From positions 1 to 64,000 of the forward strand of contig JAJRPN010000002.1 of NCBI GenBank assembly GCA_024280755.1: a stretch of DNA of 64,000 nt, written 5' to 3'. A program made the position numbers and the translations under genes. Below the pieces are notes generated by a model. That model saw only the letters and a program-made list of their open reading frames with translations. It was not told the DNA's origin and did no database searches. The DNA is from Planctomycetota bacterium. GTDB lineage: Bacteria; Planctomycetota; Phycisphaerae; Phycisphaerales; UBA1924. Of this stretch, positions 9,071 through 17,919 are shown piece by piece. Each line of letters opens with the position of its first letter. Position 1 is the stretch's first letter.

Positions 9071-9148
9071 CTCTGCAACGGTACCATACCGTGAGCAAAC
9101 TCAGATTCACCGGAATAACCAATTCCCCATTCAGGTTGCAATCTTCAT

Positions 9149-9727
9149 ATGACCTACATCCAAACCATCACCGAATCAGACGCAGCCGGCCCACTCGCCG
9201 AGCTCTACACACGCTACGCCAACTCCGACGGCTCAGTCGATAATGTCCTCAAAGCCCACTCGCTCAATCCTGAATCACTCCAGGCCCACTGCGCTCTTTA
9301 TATCCAATCCTGCCACCGCCCCTCGCCGGTGTCTCGCGCCGAACGCGAAATCGTCGGCGTGACCGTATCAAGAATCAACAAATGCACCTACTGCCAAACC
9401 CACCACGCCGTGGGCTTTCGCAAGCTCCTCCCCAAAGACCGCAAGCACATCGCCGACGAGGTCTTCACAGGCAACACAACCAACCTCACCAACCGCGAAA
9501 ACGCGATGGTGATCTATGCAACCAAACTTACTCTTGATCCCGCTTCAATCACCCAAGCCGACATCGACGATCTCACAGCAGCAGGCCTGACCGATCGCGA
9601 AATCCTCGATGTTGCCCAAGCCGCCGCCTACTTCGCCTACGCCAATCGAATCGTGTTAGGCTTGGGCGCGAATCTCGAAAAAGGCGAGGGCGAACTCGGC
9701 CAAGTTCCAGTTGAATCAAGGCCTTAA
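9149..9727 (+). CDS. AhpD/carboxymuconolactone decarboxylase-like peroxidase-related protein
   Basis: The 192-residue all-helical protein carries the AhpD-type CTYCQTHHA motif, a CxxC pair with a following histidine. This is the redox centre of peroxidase-related alkylhydroperoxidase-like proteins. It would act in the cytoplasm in peroxide or thiol chemistry; its natural substrate is not evident. It has the same C-rich codon use as hisS but is separated from it by a palindrome, so cotranscription is uncertain. Confidence 0.8.
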   Translation: MTYIQTITESDAAGPLAELYTRYANSDGSVDNVLKAHSLNPESLQAHCALYIQSCHRPSPVSRAEREIVGVTVSRINKCTYCQTHHAVGFRKLLPKDRKHIADEVFTGNTTNLTNRENAMVIYATKLTLDPASITQADIDDLTAAGLTDREILDVAQAAAYFAYANRIVLGLGANLEKGEGELGQVPVESRP

Positions 9728-9739
9728 CCCCATCTTACC

Positions 9740-9838
9740 GGGTGCCATGGCTTGACCGTCTTCAGCAAGCCATGTCTTGGTGTTTATCTGCGAGACTGAA
9801 AGACACTGCTTGCCGAAGACGGTCAAGCAGTGGCACCC
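9740..9838 (+). repeat. Inverted pair of family C palindromes
   Basis: Two arms of about 39 bases face each other across a 21-base spacer. Each arm runs GGGTGCCA-stem-TGTCTT and forms its own hairpin: GGCTTG/CAAGCC in the first, GCTTG/CAAGC in the second. The pair sits between the convergent AhpD-like gene and lepB. Confidence 0.85.
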
Positions 9839-9888
9839 TTTGCATTCCTACAGAACTCTAAATCCCCCAAGAATCCCTCTTCTCTTCC

Positions 9889-9921
9889 CCATTGCCCATT
9901 CCCTATTGCCCATTGCCTTCT
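9889..9921 (+). repeat. CATTGCC/CTATTGCC-type short tandem repeat (family D)
   Basis: Variants of the unit CCCATTGCC / CCCTATTGCC are repeated in tandem. Similar runs occur at 26134, 26243 and, on the other strand, 38165. No coding role is seen. Confidence 0.7.
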
Positions 9922-9925
9922 TTCC

Positions 9926-11578
9926 TTACCAAATCCAACGCGCTCGCCCAACATCAGGAGTCAAGATCGGGCCATCATCGAGCAGCGCCGGGAAGTACAC
10001 CATAAACGCTTTGCCGACCACAAGGTCTCGATGCACCATTCCGGGGCGATCATCAATTTCATGCTTAACCCATTTGTTGATCGAGTCTGGAGCCCAGAGC
10101 CGAGAGTCGAGCGAGTTCGACGAGTTGTCGCCGCACATGAAATACTCATCGTTGGTCATTGTCGGGAAAAAAGCCGGGTGTCCGCCTCGCGTTGGAGAAT
10201 AGAGGTTGACCTGATACGCCATATCGCGCCGGACCGAAACATTGTGAAGCGTAAACGCCCCGCCAGAAAACGCCCAGTGGAATGTTGGCTTGCGATAAAT
10301 CTCGGTCTGTGAGAAGGCGCCGAGTTTCTTCACGCCGTCGCCTTTGCTGGCGGCTTGCAATGCTTTCCAACTCATCCCCGTCGCCGCGATTGCGCGCTGA
10401 GCAGGGGTCAAAGAGTACGCCCCTTGTTCGTTGCCACCACACACCAGTTCCCCATCGATAAATAACCACAACGCCTGATCAACATGCCAGAACTCGATGC
10501 TGTGGGCCTCCTTGGCTTTGAATGGGTCAAAGGTTCCTGTATCGAGTTGTGTCCATGTTGGTTCGGTTTGTTCTGTGCCATCTTCATTCATCATCGATCG
10601 CATCTCGACCGACGCTTGGCCGCTGCTCGAATCGATCACCCCGCGAAACTCCATCCCCCGTGCGTTCAACACCGGCGAAACATTCACAGGCCCATCAACG
10701 GATTCAATATTTAACTTGATCGCCACATCCGAAACCGGGAACGGGCGAACCAGACGAGAAACATCGTCGGATTTCGCAAACGGGTCATAGTTCTTGTAGG
10801 TCTGGTTGTATGCGTTTGCATCGGTGATCTCGCGATTCATATTCCACGCAAGCGTTGTCTCGCCCGAGCCTGTATACCGATAGCTCGTCTCGCTGTGCAC
10901 GCCCTCCCAGTTATTCGTTGTTCCAGTGAACGGCGAGCGGAAATCCGGATCGACCATTGCCGGCACATAGCGAGAGTTAAACACATCTTGGAACATTGTT
11001 CGTTGAACCCGCTCGGTTTTTCTAGCGATATCCCACCCGCTGCTTTGCCAAGTGTCCCAGCCTTCGCGTTTGGTTTGGCCATCAATATATGTTCGATAAA
11101 ACACATCGCCATCAACAAATGCGACCTGTTCGCCGGGCATGCCGACGAGCCGCTTGATGTAGTTTTCGTGCGTGCCGGGGTTTTTAAACACCACGACATC
11201 CCACCGCTCGGGTGCGTGCAAAATCGGCAGATACTTCAACACAAAGACACGATCGCCAGAAGCCAGCCGGCGATTGGTGTCATTGATCGCCAACCCGCTG
11301 ATCGGATCATTCACCAAAATATCATCTTGCTGACGCACCGGGTGCGTCCGCTGGCGGTCTGCATAAGTCCAAGGCCCGACCGCCCAGTCATACCCACTGT
11401 ACGGCGATACAAATCGAATATGCTTGCCCATCAAAGTCGGTGCCATCGATCCCGTCGGGATCTGAAATCCCTCAATCACAAAACCACGAAACAAAAACGC
11501 AAGCATAAAAGCAATGATCAAACTCGTGATCGTTTCCTTGATGCCAACCGCGTTCGTATTCTTTGTTTGTGCAGCCAT
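9926..11578 (-). CDS. lepB: Signal peptidase I with large central insertion
   Basis: The enzyme removes signal peptides of exported proteins at the outer face of the inner membrane. One N-terminal membrane anchor (residues about 16-34) precedes the catalytic Ser44 in PTGSMAPTL; the general base is Lys142 in NYIKRLVG; the conserved GDNSSNSLDSR box is near residue 483. The 550-residue length is about twice the norm. An insertion of some 240 residues between the lysine and the GDN box includes SIEFWHVDQALWLFIDGE, which resembles a lectin/LamG-like beta-sandwich. GAGG lies upstream of the chosen ATG. Confidence 0.9.
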   Translation of the reverse strand: MAAQTKNTNAVGIKETITSLIIAFMLAFLFRGFVIEGFQIPTGSMAPTLMGKHIRFVSPYSGYDWAVGPWTYADRQRTHPVRQQDDILVNDPISGLAINDTNRRLASGDRVFVLKYLPILHAPERWDVVVFKNPGTHENYIKRLVGMPGEQVAFVDGDVFYRTYIDGQTKREGWDTWQSSGWDIARKTERVQRTMFQDVFNSRYVPAMVDPDFRSPFTGTTNNWEGVHSETSYRYTGSGETTLAWNMNREITDANAYNQTYKNYDPFAKSDDVSRLVRPFPVSDVAIKLNIESVDGPVNVSPVLNARGMEFRGVIDSSSGQASVEMRSMMNEDGTEQTEPTWTQLDTGTFDPFKAKEAHSIEFWHVDQALWLFIDGELVCGGNEQGAYSLTPAQRAIAATGMSWKALQAASKGDGVKKLGAFSQTEIYRKPTFHWAFSGGAFTLHNVSVRRDMAYQVNLYSPTRGGHPAFFPTMTNDEYFMCGDNSSNSLDSRLWAPDSINKWVKHEIDDRPGMVHRDLVVGKAFMVYFPALLDDGPILTPDVGRARWIW

Positions 11579-11606
11579 GATCTATCCTCATTCCAAATCA
11601 ACCTGT

Positions 11607-13115
11607 TCAACTATCTGAATCATTCGGCCCAGACGATCCGCTTTCGCCCCCGCTATTCGTGCTATCACCTGAACCATCGCTGGGCTTTCGTCGCCGACGA
11701 CGCTTCCTCTTCTTCTTCGGGCCATTGCTGCTTGCGCCTGCTCCCGAAACAGAAAATTGTTCGCCAGATGAACTACTCGACGGCCCCGCTGCTGCTGGCT
11801 TTGATTTACTCGCATTCGAATCATTCGACTGGGTATTGGTCTGTTCGCCTGAAGTTCCGCCGCCACCTTCGCCAGTGCCACTGCTCCGCCGTCGGCGTCG
11901 ACGACGCTTCTTCTTGGGACGATCGCCCACATTGGTCGATCCAGTTGCTGATCCAGTTGTCGATTCAGTTGCCGAGCGATCAACTTTCGAGTTGTCAATG
12001 TTTTCTTTGTCGTCTGTTTCAGAGCGCACACGCTTGCCCGTTCGTTTGCGTGTTTTTTCGCCAGGTCGATTCCCGCTGCGCACGCGCGTTTCTTCGCGCG
12101 TTTCGCCTCGCTTGGAGTTAGCAGATCTTGATGATCGCCCCCCAGGCTCGGGTGCCGTCTTAAACTCTGGGTCGGTCAACTCTTCAATCGGGATCGCAAC
12201 ATCGGTATTATTGTCAAGCCGAACCATTGCCAGTTGAGTCAGAATCTGCGTGCTGATCACAATCCCATCACCCTCGGGCGTGCCCACACGCGTCTTGCGG
12301 TGAGGCAGGTTCTTCCGCAACTCGTCATAGGTCTCGTCTTCATATCGAAGACAACACATCAGCCGACCACACCGCCCAGAAATCTTGAGTGGATCAAGTG
12401 TCGCCTTTTGAATCTTCGCGCTCTTCATGCTTACTGGCTTGAGCACCTTCAAAAAGTTCTTACAGCAGCAATACTGCCCGCACCGCTCATAGTCGGCTGT
12501 GATCCGTGCCTCGTCTCTCGCGCCGATCTGGCGCAGCTCGACCTTGGTCCCCACCTCGCGCGAAAGCTCTTGGACGAGATCACGAAAATCAATCCGGTCC
12601 TCAGCCCCGAAGTAAATCACCACCCGCTCATTGCCAAAGATCGGCTCGGCTTCGATGATGTTCATCTCTAAGTCAGATCGCTCGACAAGCCGCTTGGCGA
12701 TCATCCGAATTTCGTTCTTGCGTTGCTCTTGGCGCGTTTGGGTATTGAGATCATCAACCGTTGCGATGCGAAGCACACGCCCCTGCTCAAAGAACGGATA
12801 CTGTCGCCCGCCAGAGTTCTCAATGTATTGCAGCATCTCTTTGCGCGTTACACTCTTGGAACATCCAGAGTTGGCACAAGTGCTCGTGAGCATCTCGCCA
12901 ATCTCAGTCCCCCGAGGCGTCTTCACCACCAGCTTCGATCCACACCCGGGCTTGGAATCTCCCGAATACGGGAACTCGCCCACCATCTGCAAATACCCAA
13001 AGCGCACAACAATGGTGCTGGGCGCATTGAGCTTCTCATACGCCTCCCGATCCTCTTTCTCTTTGAGATAATCCTTGAGGTCGGCTTCAAACTGTGGGAG
13101 CGGATGGATTGGCAA
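11607..13115 (-). CDS. PSP1-domain protein of the RicT/YaaT family with basic C-terminal tail
   Basis: Residues 35-310 match PSP1/RicT proteins, which in Bacillus help RNase Y-dependent RNA maturation. Conserved cysteines occur in GCGSKLVVKTPRG, ERCGQYCCCK and GRCGRLMCCLRYE, fitting an iron-sulfur-type Cys cluster. After about residue 330 the protein is low-complexity, rich in Arg, Lys, Ser and Gly, with runs such as KKRRRRRRRR, and could bind RNA or DNA. The first in-frame start is a TTG, with no better ATG until well into the domain. It lies just upstream of lepB with 28 bases between, probably one operon. Confidence 0.85.
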   Translation of the reverse strand: MPIHPLPQFEADLKDYLKEKEDREAYEKLNAPSTIVVRFGYLQMVGEFPYSGDSKPGCGSKLVVKTPRGTEIGEMLTSTCANSGCSKSVTRKEMLQYIENSGGRQYPFFEQGRVLRIATVDDLNTQTRQEQRKNEIRMIAKRLVERSDLEMNIIEAEPIFGNERVVIYFGAEDRIDFRDLVQELSREVGTKVELRQIGARDEARITADYERCGQYCCCKNFLKVLKPVSMKSAKIQKATLDPLKISGRCGRLMCCLRYEDETYDELRKNLPHRKTRVGTPEGDGIVISTQILTQLAMVRLDNNTDVAIPIEELTDPEFKTAPEPGGRSSRSANSKRGETREETRVRSGNRPGEKTRKRTGKRVRSETDDKENIDNSKVDRSATESTTGSATGSTNVGDRPKKKRRRRRRRSSGTGEGGGGTSGEQTNTQSNDSNASKSKPAAAGPSSSSSGEQFSVSGAGASSNGPKKKRKRRRRRKPSDGSGDSTNSGGESGSSGPNDSDS

Positions 13116-13211
13116 AGGTAACTACTTTTCTCACAGCCTGTCTGCAAACAAACCCGCTGCGATGAACTTGATTTCAAAAACACCCAACACAAACCGGGTC
13201 CAGATCAAAGT

Positions 13212-13556
13212 TTAGGGCCGACCAATCGACCGGGCGCGAGCACGCGAAAACAGACTCGAAAGCTCTTCTCGCTCGATCATCTTGAAGTTCATGTTATTGA
13301 ATGTGCGATACACCATCAACGCCTCTTGGCGCGAATCAACCACCACCAAAATTTCGTCATTCCCCCCATCAGTGGTCATGATCGAATAAGATCCGCTCGT
13401 CGTCGCCATTTCAGCCTGAGCGGTTGATCCAAAGAACGCCCCGCCCTGCACCACAATCAACGCTGCAAGCACGCCCGCGCTTACCCAGAGCCATCCCGGC
13501 TGGCGTGTATTGTTGGCTAGAACTACTGATGTATTCATATCGTTTGTATTGGTCAT
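13212..13556 (-). CDS. Small membrane-anchored hypothetical protein
   Basis: The ATG at 13556 is preferred because GGAG lies seven bases upstream; the open frame extends to 13640. The 114-residue product has one membrane segment (WLWVSAGVLAALIVVQGGAFF) and a short outer domain with GSYSIMTT...ILVVVDSRQEALMVY. This resembles the outer domain of the next gene (13624-13956), so the two look like tandem paralogues. No function is recognised. Confidence 0.65.
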   Translation of the reverse strand: MTNTNDMNTSVVLANNTRQPGWLWVSAGVLAALIVVQGGAFFGSTAQAEMATTSGSYSIMTTDGGNDEILVVVDSRQEALMVYRTFNNMNFKMIEREELSSLFSRARARSIGRP

Positions 13557-13623
13557 GTTTTTGCTCCGTTGGGCTTGGTTCGCCGTATCGATTATTGAAA
13601 TCACAGATCTATCCTCATTCGCT

Positions 13624-13956
13624 TTAGCGATCTGGATCACTCGAAGAGTCCAAGCTCAAGTCTCGATACCCGATACCATCGAGCGATTTGGTGCTGTCAT
13701 TCCAGTTCAATGCGATGAGCTCGCGGTTGGCCGAATCAAGCACATAGATCGTGCTCGATACCCCGCCGATGGTTGATCCACCAACAATTGAATATTCCCC
13801 GCGTGCCCGATTGGTCGGCGTCCCCATCTGGGCACCCGCGTCAGGAGCAATCATTACAAGCCCAAGCCCTGCGAGCAATGCCAGATTCAGGACAACCAAC
13901 CCGCGTGTTGGTCGTCGGCTTGGTGCCTGGACATCTGTTTGGTTCTGCGTCATCAT
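13624..13956 (-). CDS. Small membrane-anchored hypothetical protein, paralogue of the preceding
   Basis: The 110-residue product has a membrane or signal segment (VVLNLALLAGLGLVMIAPDAGA) followed by GEYSIVGGS and IYVLDSANRELIAL, similar to the gene at 13212-13556. TGGGAGA lies five bases before the start; a second ATG follows immediately at 13953. The two genes are co-directional and 67 bases apart, probably cotranscribed. No function is recognised. Confidence 0.65.
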   Translation of the reverse strand: MMTQNQTDVQAPSRRPTRGLVVLNLALLAGLGLVMIAPDAGAQMGTPTNRARGEYSIVGGSTIGGVSSTIYVLDSANRELIALNWNDSTKSLDGIGYRDLSLDSSSDPDR

Positions 13957-14151
13957 GTCATTCTCCCATAGGCATCATGTGTTTCATGTGCCAAAGCTCA
14001 TTGTTCGTATGCCTATCCTAACACCCTCGCCCCCGCGCAGCACAAAGCATCTGCTCCCTGCCTATCTTATTCGGCTGGAGAGAAAACCCGGTTCCATCGT
14101 GTTTGTGTTCGTCTGGCAATGAATATCGCAGCATTTGCGATATCTGCAAAC

Positions 14152-14388
14152 TCAATCCTGATGGGTCCGCTTCGATCGCAGCGAGCTGGCAAAGACCACC
14201 CCAGCCATCAAAAGTACCGCGATCAGATACACCACAATCTTTGGGCTGCTTGGCTCTTCAGTCGTCCGTGGCGGGCGTATCGCGTCTTGAGCCATCGCTG
14301 GCGATGATGATACCGCAATCATCAACCCCATCACCGCACACATCATCGTGGCCCCACATCCCATGAAGCGGGCAAAAAACGCCTCCAT
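14152..14388 (-). CDS. Small exported membrane protein
   Basis: The frame is open from 14478, but the ATG at 14388 gives a proper signal peptide ending AMA before QD. The mature part is a short Pro/Glu-rich linker followed by one membrane segment (IVVYLIAVLLMAGVVFASSL) and a basic end. No family is recognised. The start is uncertain because neither candidate has a clear ribosome binding site. Confidence 0.5.
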   Translation of the reverse strand: MEAFFARFMGCGATMMCAVMGLMIAVSSSPAMAQDAIRPPRTTEEPSSPKIVVYLIAVLLMAGVVFASSLRSKRTHQD

Positions 14389-14510
14389 AGAGGATGGTTT
14401 GGATGACAAAGCAGTGCAATTGGATGCCTGCTTGTGTTTGTTGGTCTGTGCTTTCGTGTGCAGAGTGTGATCAATCATGCCACCACGCTACACACACATC
14501 CCCCATGAGG

Positions 14511-15233
14511 TCAAGCATAATCAGTGTCATAGCCCCGATTCCCTACCAGAATCTGCTCTTTTGGCCCTGGCTCATCACCCAATTGTTCAAAGATAGGCTC
14601 ACGAATATACCCGTCAGCCGAGCCCAGGGCGTTCATACCCAATGCCAATGCAGAAGCCGTCGGGCTCACAATCGCATCACCAGAGACACAAAACGGTCGG
14701 CTCAAGGCTTCAAAGTCGCTCGCAGAAAGATTCATCGTCCGCCAACGCGGGCTTCGTACCTTCATCGCACCCACATACGCATCGAGCGTAATTGCCCGAA
14801 GCGTGTACCACCGTTCCTTATCCACGAGTGTCTCAACAAACAGTCCATCAGGAGGCACATCATCACACCAATACACAAACACGAACACAGGCTCGAACTC
14901 AGGGCCAAACAGTTCGCTCCACCGTGTTAACGCTTCAATATCATCAAGCGTCACCCAAGATTCCATACGAGGCTTGGCCGGGGTACCATCTTTGAGCCGA
15001 ATCGCGGGCAGCCGACGCCCTTTGATCTCTACCAACAAGTTCGTCCCCGCGCCATACACCACAAAGTCAAAGTTCTTGAGCTTCTGATCCGCCCCATCCC
15101 CGCGCCTGGTCATCAACGCAGATCGCTCAGGCAACAGCGACTTCTTCGCCTCATTCACCGAGATATACGGGATCCGAGCGTCTCGCAAATACCGTTCAAA
15201 GGCTTGTTCATAATGATGCCGTTGTTGACCCAT
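14511..15233 (-). CDS. HYExAFE-family protein, nuclease-like fold
   Basis: The N-terminus reads GQQRHHYEQAFERYL, the motif after which this planctomycete family is named. Residues around DFVVYGAGTNLLVEIKGRR carry a D...ExK pattern of the PD-(D/E)xK nuclease superfamily, so metal-dependent nuclease activity is plausible but unproven. The start is placed at the ATG just before the motif. The gene is single, flanked by a small membrane protein and a lipase-like gene. Confidence 0.75.
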   Translation of the reverse strand: MGQQRHHYEQAFERYLRDARIPYISVNEAKKSLLPERSALMTRRGDGADQKLKNFDFVVYGAGTNLLVEIKGRRLPAIRLKDGTPAKPRMESWVTLDDIEALTRWSELFGPEFEPVFVFVYWCDDVPPDGLFVETLVDKERWYTLRAITLDAYVGAMKVRSPRWRTMNLSASDFEALSRPFCVSGDAIVSPTASALALGMNALGSADGYIREPIFEQLGDEPGPKEQILVGNRGYDTDYA

Positions 15234-15312
15234 ACCCGAGTATACACCAAGCACCACCCCCATCGCTCACGCATGGACGGGTTTTATCAGGATAATTCAT
15301 CCCAAAGCACGC

Positions 15313-16527
15313 TCAGTCTCGTTTGAGCCGATCCAGCACCACCGCAATCGCTGGGGGCTCAGCAGATGCCTTGAACCCCCCCGCCTTGCGGATCGCCTCA
15401 CCAAGCTCCACATTGCGGATCATCGAGCGATGATTGGCTTCAAAGATCACCACATCATCGACTCCCTCAAGCACCGCCGACGACATCGGCACCACCCCAT
15501 CGCCAAGTTCTTGGTTGAGTTTTTCAAGCTCGTTGCCAATTACACCAGCTTCGCGATCGCCAATCAGATCGCGCATCGCTTGATCCAGCATAAGCGAGCC
15601 CATGCCTTTGCCATGCTCGCTCACCATCCGCCCGACAATACAAGTAATCTGTATCCCCTCAGGCATCGTCCGCGTATCGAGATCAACAAGGAAATCAGAT
15701 CCGGGTAACAAGTCAGATCCTGCCTGCCCAACCCCATCACGCGCAAAGCCCATCAGGCGTTTGGGATCGAGATCATCCGATTGGATCCATCGCTGGACCT
15801 GCTCGCGCATCTCCGAGACCGCCTGCATCCTCGCCCAGGGCGAGCCACCGTGCGGCGTTCCGATCGTTACCAGCCGTTCGACGACTATGCCACAATCAGC
15901 AAACCCATCGCGTGTGATCATATCGCGCGAGACCAACCCACCCATCGAATGACACACCAGATCAATAGATTCGACACCCACGCCTTGGAGTTGATCCATC
16001 GATTCAAGAAAACGCGATGCGCTCAATGCGATCGCTTGATCGTTTGCATATTCAAACTGCAATACCGTGTGCCCGTCATTGACAAGCGCGGGCGTGAGCT
16101 GATCCCAGATCCCGCCGGGTTCGTCAAGCCCGTGTACCAGCATCACCACTCGACTACCGAGTTTGTGCCCACTGTTCTCAAAGCCCATCTCGTCGAATGC
16201 GATCCACGCATCAAGTGTTGTGTCATACACCTTGAGCCCGAGCTGGTTTTGCTCAACACTCCCAAATCCTTCATCGCCAAAGACCGTTGCAAGCATCTGC
16301 CTGCTCAGCGTTGTGACAGCAAGCAACCCTTCGCCATAGGCCTGCTCGACGATGTTCTGATTCGTTTGGTTCTGAGAACGATTGATCCGCCAGTTGCCGA
16401 CCAAGATCGCCAACAGGCCAACGCATATCAGCGCAATGCTGATCGCGATGTTACGATTCGGACGGCTCAATGCCCGCTCGATCGTGCGGATGCACGATCC
16501 GATACATGAACGAATAGGTGTACTCAT
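15313..16527 (-). CDS. Membrane-anchored alpha/beta hydrolase (lipase/esterase-like)
   Basis: The 404-residue product has an N-terminal membrane anchor (about residues 25-45) and an alpha/beta-hydrolase core. VMLVHGLDEPGG is the oxyanion-hole region and CHSMGG is the nucleophile elbow around the catalytic serine; a late NHRSM histidine may complete the triad. PGAP1-like and triacylglycerol lipase-like folds share this layout. Its ATG overlaps the stop of the MCE-domain gene by four bases, so the two are translationally coupled, which hints at a role in envelope lipid handling. Confidence 0.8.
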   Translation of the reverse strand: MSTPIRSCIGSCIRTIERALSRPNRNIAISIALICVGLLAILVGNWRINRSQNQTNQNIVEQAYGEGLLAVTTLSRQMLATVFGDEGFGSVEQNQLGLKVYDTTLDAWIAFDEMGFENSGHKLGSRVVMLVHGLDEPGGIWDQLTPALVNDGHTVLQFEYANDQAIALSASRFLESMDQLQGVGVESIDLVCHSMGGLVSRDMITRDGFADCGIVVERLVTIGTPHGGSPWARMQAVSEMREQVQRWIQSDDLDPKRLMGFARDGVGQAGSDLLPGSDFLVDLDTRTMPEGIQITCIVGRMVSEHGKGMGSLMLDQAMRDLIGDREAGVIGNELEKLNQELGDGVVPMSSAVLEGVDDVVIFEANHRSMIRNVELGEAIRKAGGFKASAEPPAIAVVLDRLKRD

Positions 16528-17864
16528 GGTGTTGTTGATGGGCTTGGGCTCCGGAGCCTTTCAAGCAATCCCTTTTCCGCTTCTTCGTACCGCTGATACG
16601 CCTCTTCGACCACTTTGGCAATCCGACTCAGCTCCACAGCGCTTACCGGAGATCCAGACTCCGCCACGCGCCCGACCGCAGCATCAAGGGCTTCCGATGC
16701 GATCCGTAAATCAGAAACCGCACCCGCATATGCTCGCGCCGCTTCATAGATCGGCTCACGCTCAAGATCTTCCTTGCTTGGCTTCTTGAGCAAACGCCAA
16801 GGCTGCGAGCGGATCTCTTCAAGAAACAACTCGCTCTGCACGCCAATGCTCCGCGCCGAATCGAGCGTGGAATTAATCTTGGGGCGATTCACATCGATCA
16901 TCCCATTGGCATTCTCTGCCAAATCCTTATACGAACCAAGCGCAAGGCTTCCCTTGGCCAGCAGCTCATCAATCTTGTCCATCGAATCCATCTTCACCCG
17001 CTCGGTGGTGTTTTCGACATTCTCAAGAATCTTCGCCACGCGAGGCTTGCCGTCGGCAATCACCTCACGAGCCTCGTTAATCGTCGCCCGCGCATCATCA
17101 ATCGTTGGGCTGAACTTGCCCGATGCCACATCAACCTTGCCCAAGATCCCATCAACCTTGGTCGACCATCCCTCTTCGCCACCAAACCGCTCGGTTATCG
17201 CCCGGATATTGCTCATCGTCGATCGCCCATCGTCGACGCCATCGTTGAACTTGGGTTCGAGCGTCGCGCTCATCCGCTTGAAGCTCTCGGTCACCTCGTT
17301 GGCGTTGGTCGAGATCTGTTTGACATCATCAATCGTCTGTTGAATTTTTTCAGCATCTTCTGTCGAGAACCCGAGCTGGGTCAAGATCGATGGCGCGTAT
17401 CGCCCGCGGAGCATCTCGCCATCATCGAGCAGCGTATTGGCATCTTTAGGTCCGCCTTCATACGAGCCGCTGCCCGCTGAGGGGATATTGATCGAAGACA
17501 AGCCTCCAAGCAAAGGCAGCGAGAGATCCGCATACGCATCTTCAAACAATACCAAGTCCGAAGCAAGCTCAACAATCACATCATGAGCGATCACAACTTC
17601 GACCCCAAGCTCGGCATCAAGAGCGGTATGCACTTGAATCGCTTTGACCTTGCCGACACTCAACCCACCAAAGGTGATCTCTGAGCCCGGCTCAAGCCCC
17701 GCAACTCCGATACTTGTCGGGAACCGGAAAACCTGCATTTTCTTAGAACCGAATCGGTCAGAGAGATCCGAAAGCACAAACGCAATCGCGACCGCTAAGA
17801 GAACGCTCCCAACAAGGAAAGACCCCGCGACCACATTGTTCCTATTGACCACCTGCATACTCAT
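16524..17864 (-). CDS. MCE/MlaD-family lipid-binding protein
   Basis: One N-terminal membrane anchor (about residues 11-32) is followed by an MCE domain (FPTSIGVAGLEPGSEITFGG and GKVKAIQVH). A long helical region extends to the C-terminus. MlaD-type proteins form rings that carry phospholipids across the periplasm. The next gene upstream encodes the matching ABC ATPase; a permease of MlaE type is not present next to them. The downstream lipase is coupled by an ATGA overlap. Confidence 0.85.
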   Translation of the reverse strand: MSMQVVNRNNVVAGSFLVGSVLLAVAIAFVLSDLSDRFGSKKMQVFRFPTSIGVAGLEPGSEITFGGLSVGKVKAIQVHTALDAELGVEVVIAHDVIVELASDLVLFEDAYADLSLPLLGGLSSINIPSAGSGSYEGGPKDANTLLDDGEMLRGRYAPSILTQLGFSTEDAEKIQQTIDDVKQISTNANEVTESFKRMSATLEPKFNDGVDDGRSTMSNIRAITERFGGEEGWSTKVDGILGKVDVASGKFSPTIDDARATINEAREVIADGKPRVAKILENVENTTERVKMDSMDKIDELLAKGSLALGSYKDLAENANGMIDVNRPKINSTLDSARSIGVQSELFLEEIRSQPWRLLKKPSKEDLEREPIYEAARAYAGAVSDLRIASEALDAAVGRVAESGSPVSAVELSRIAKVVEEAYQRYEEAEKGLLERLRSPSPSTTP

Positions 17865-17919
17865 ATGTTCATTCCCGCTTTCTTAGGAGGCTTGTGCCCA
17901 AAGTCAATGCTCAGCCAAC

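Noticed and set aside
10895..12121. 408-codon plus-strand frame
   Set aside because: It lies opposite lepB and the RicT-like gene, which have firm motifs; the translated sequence is unlike any protein.
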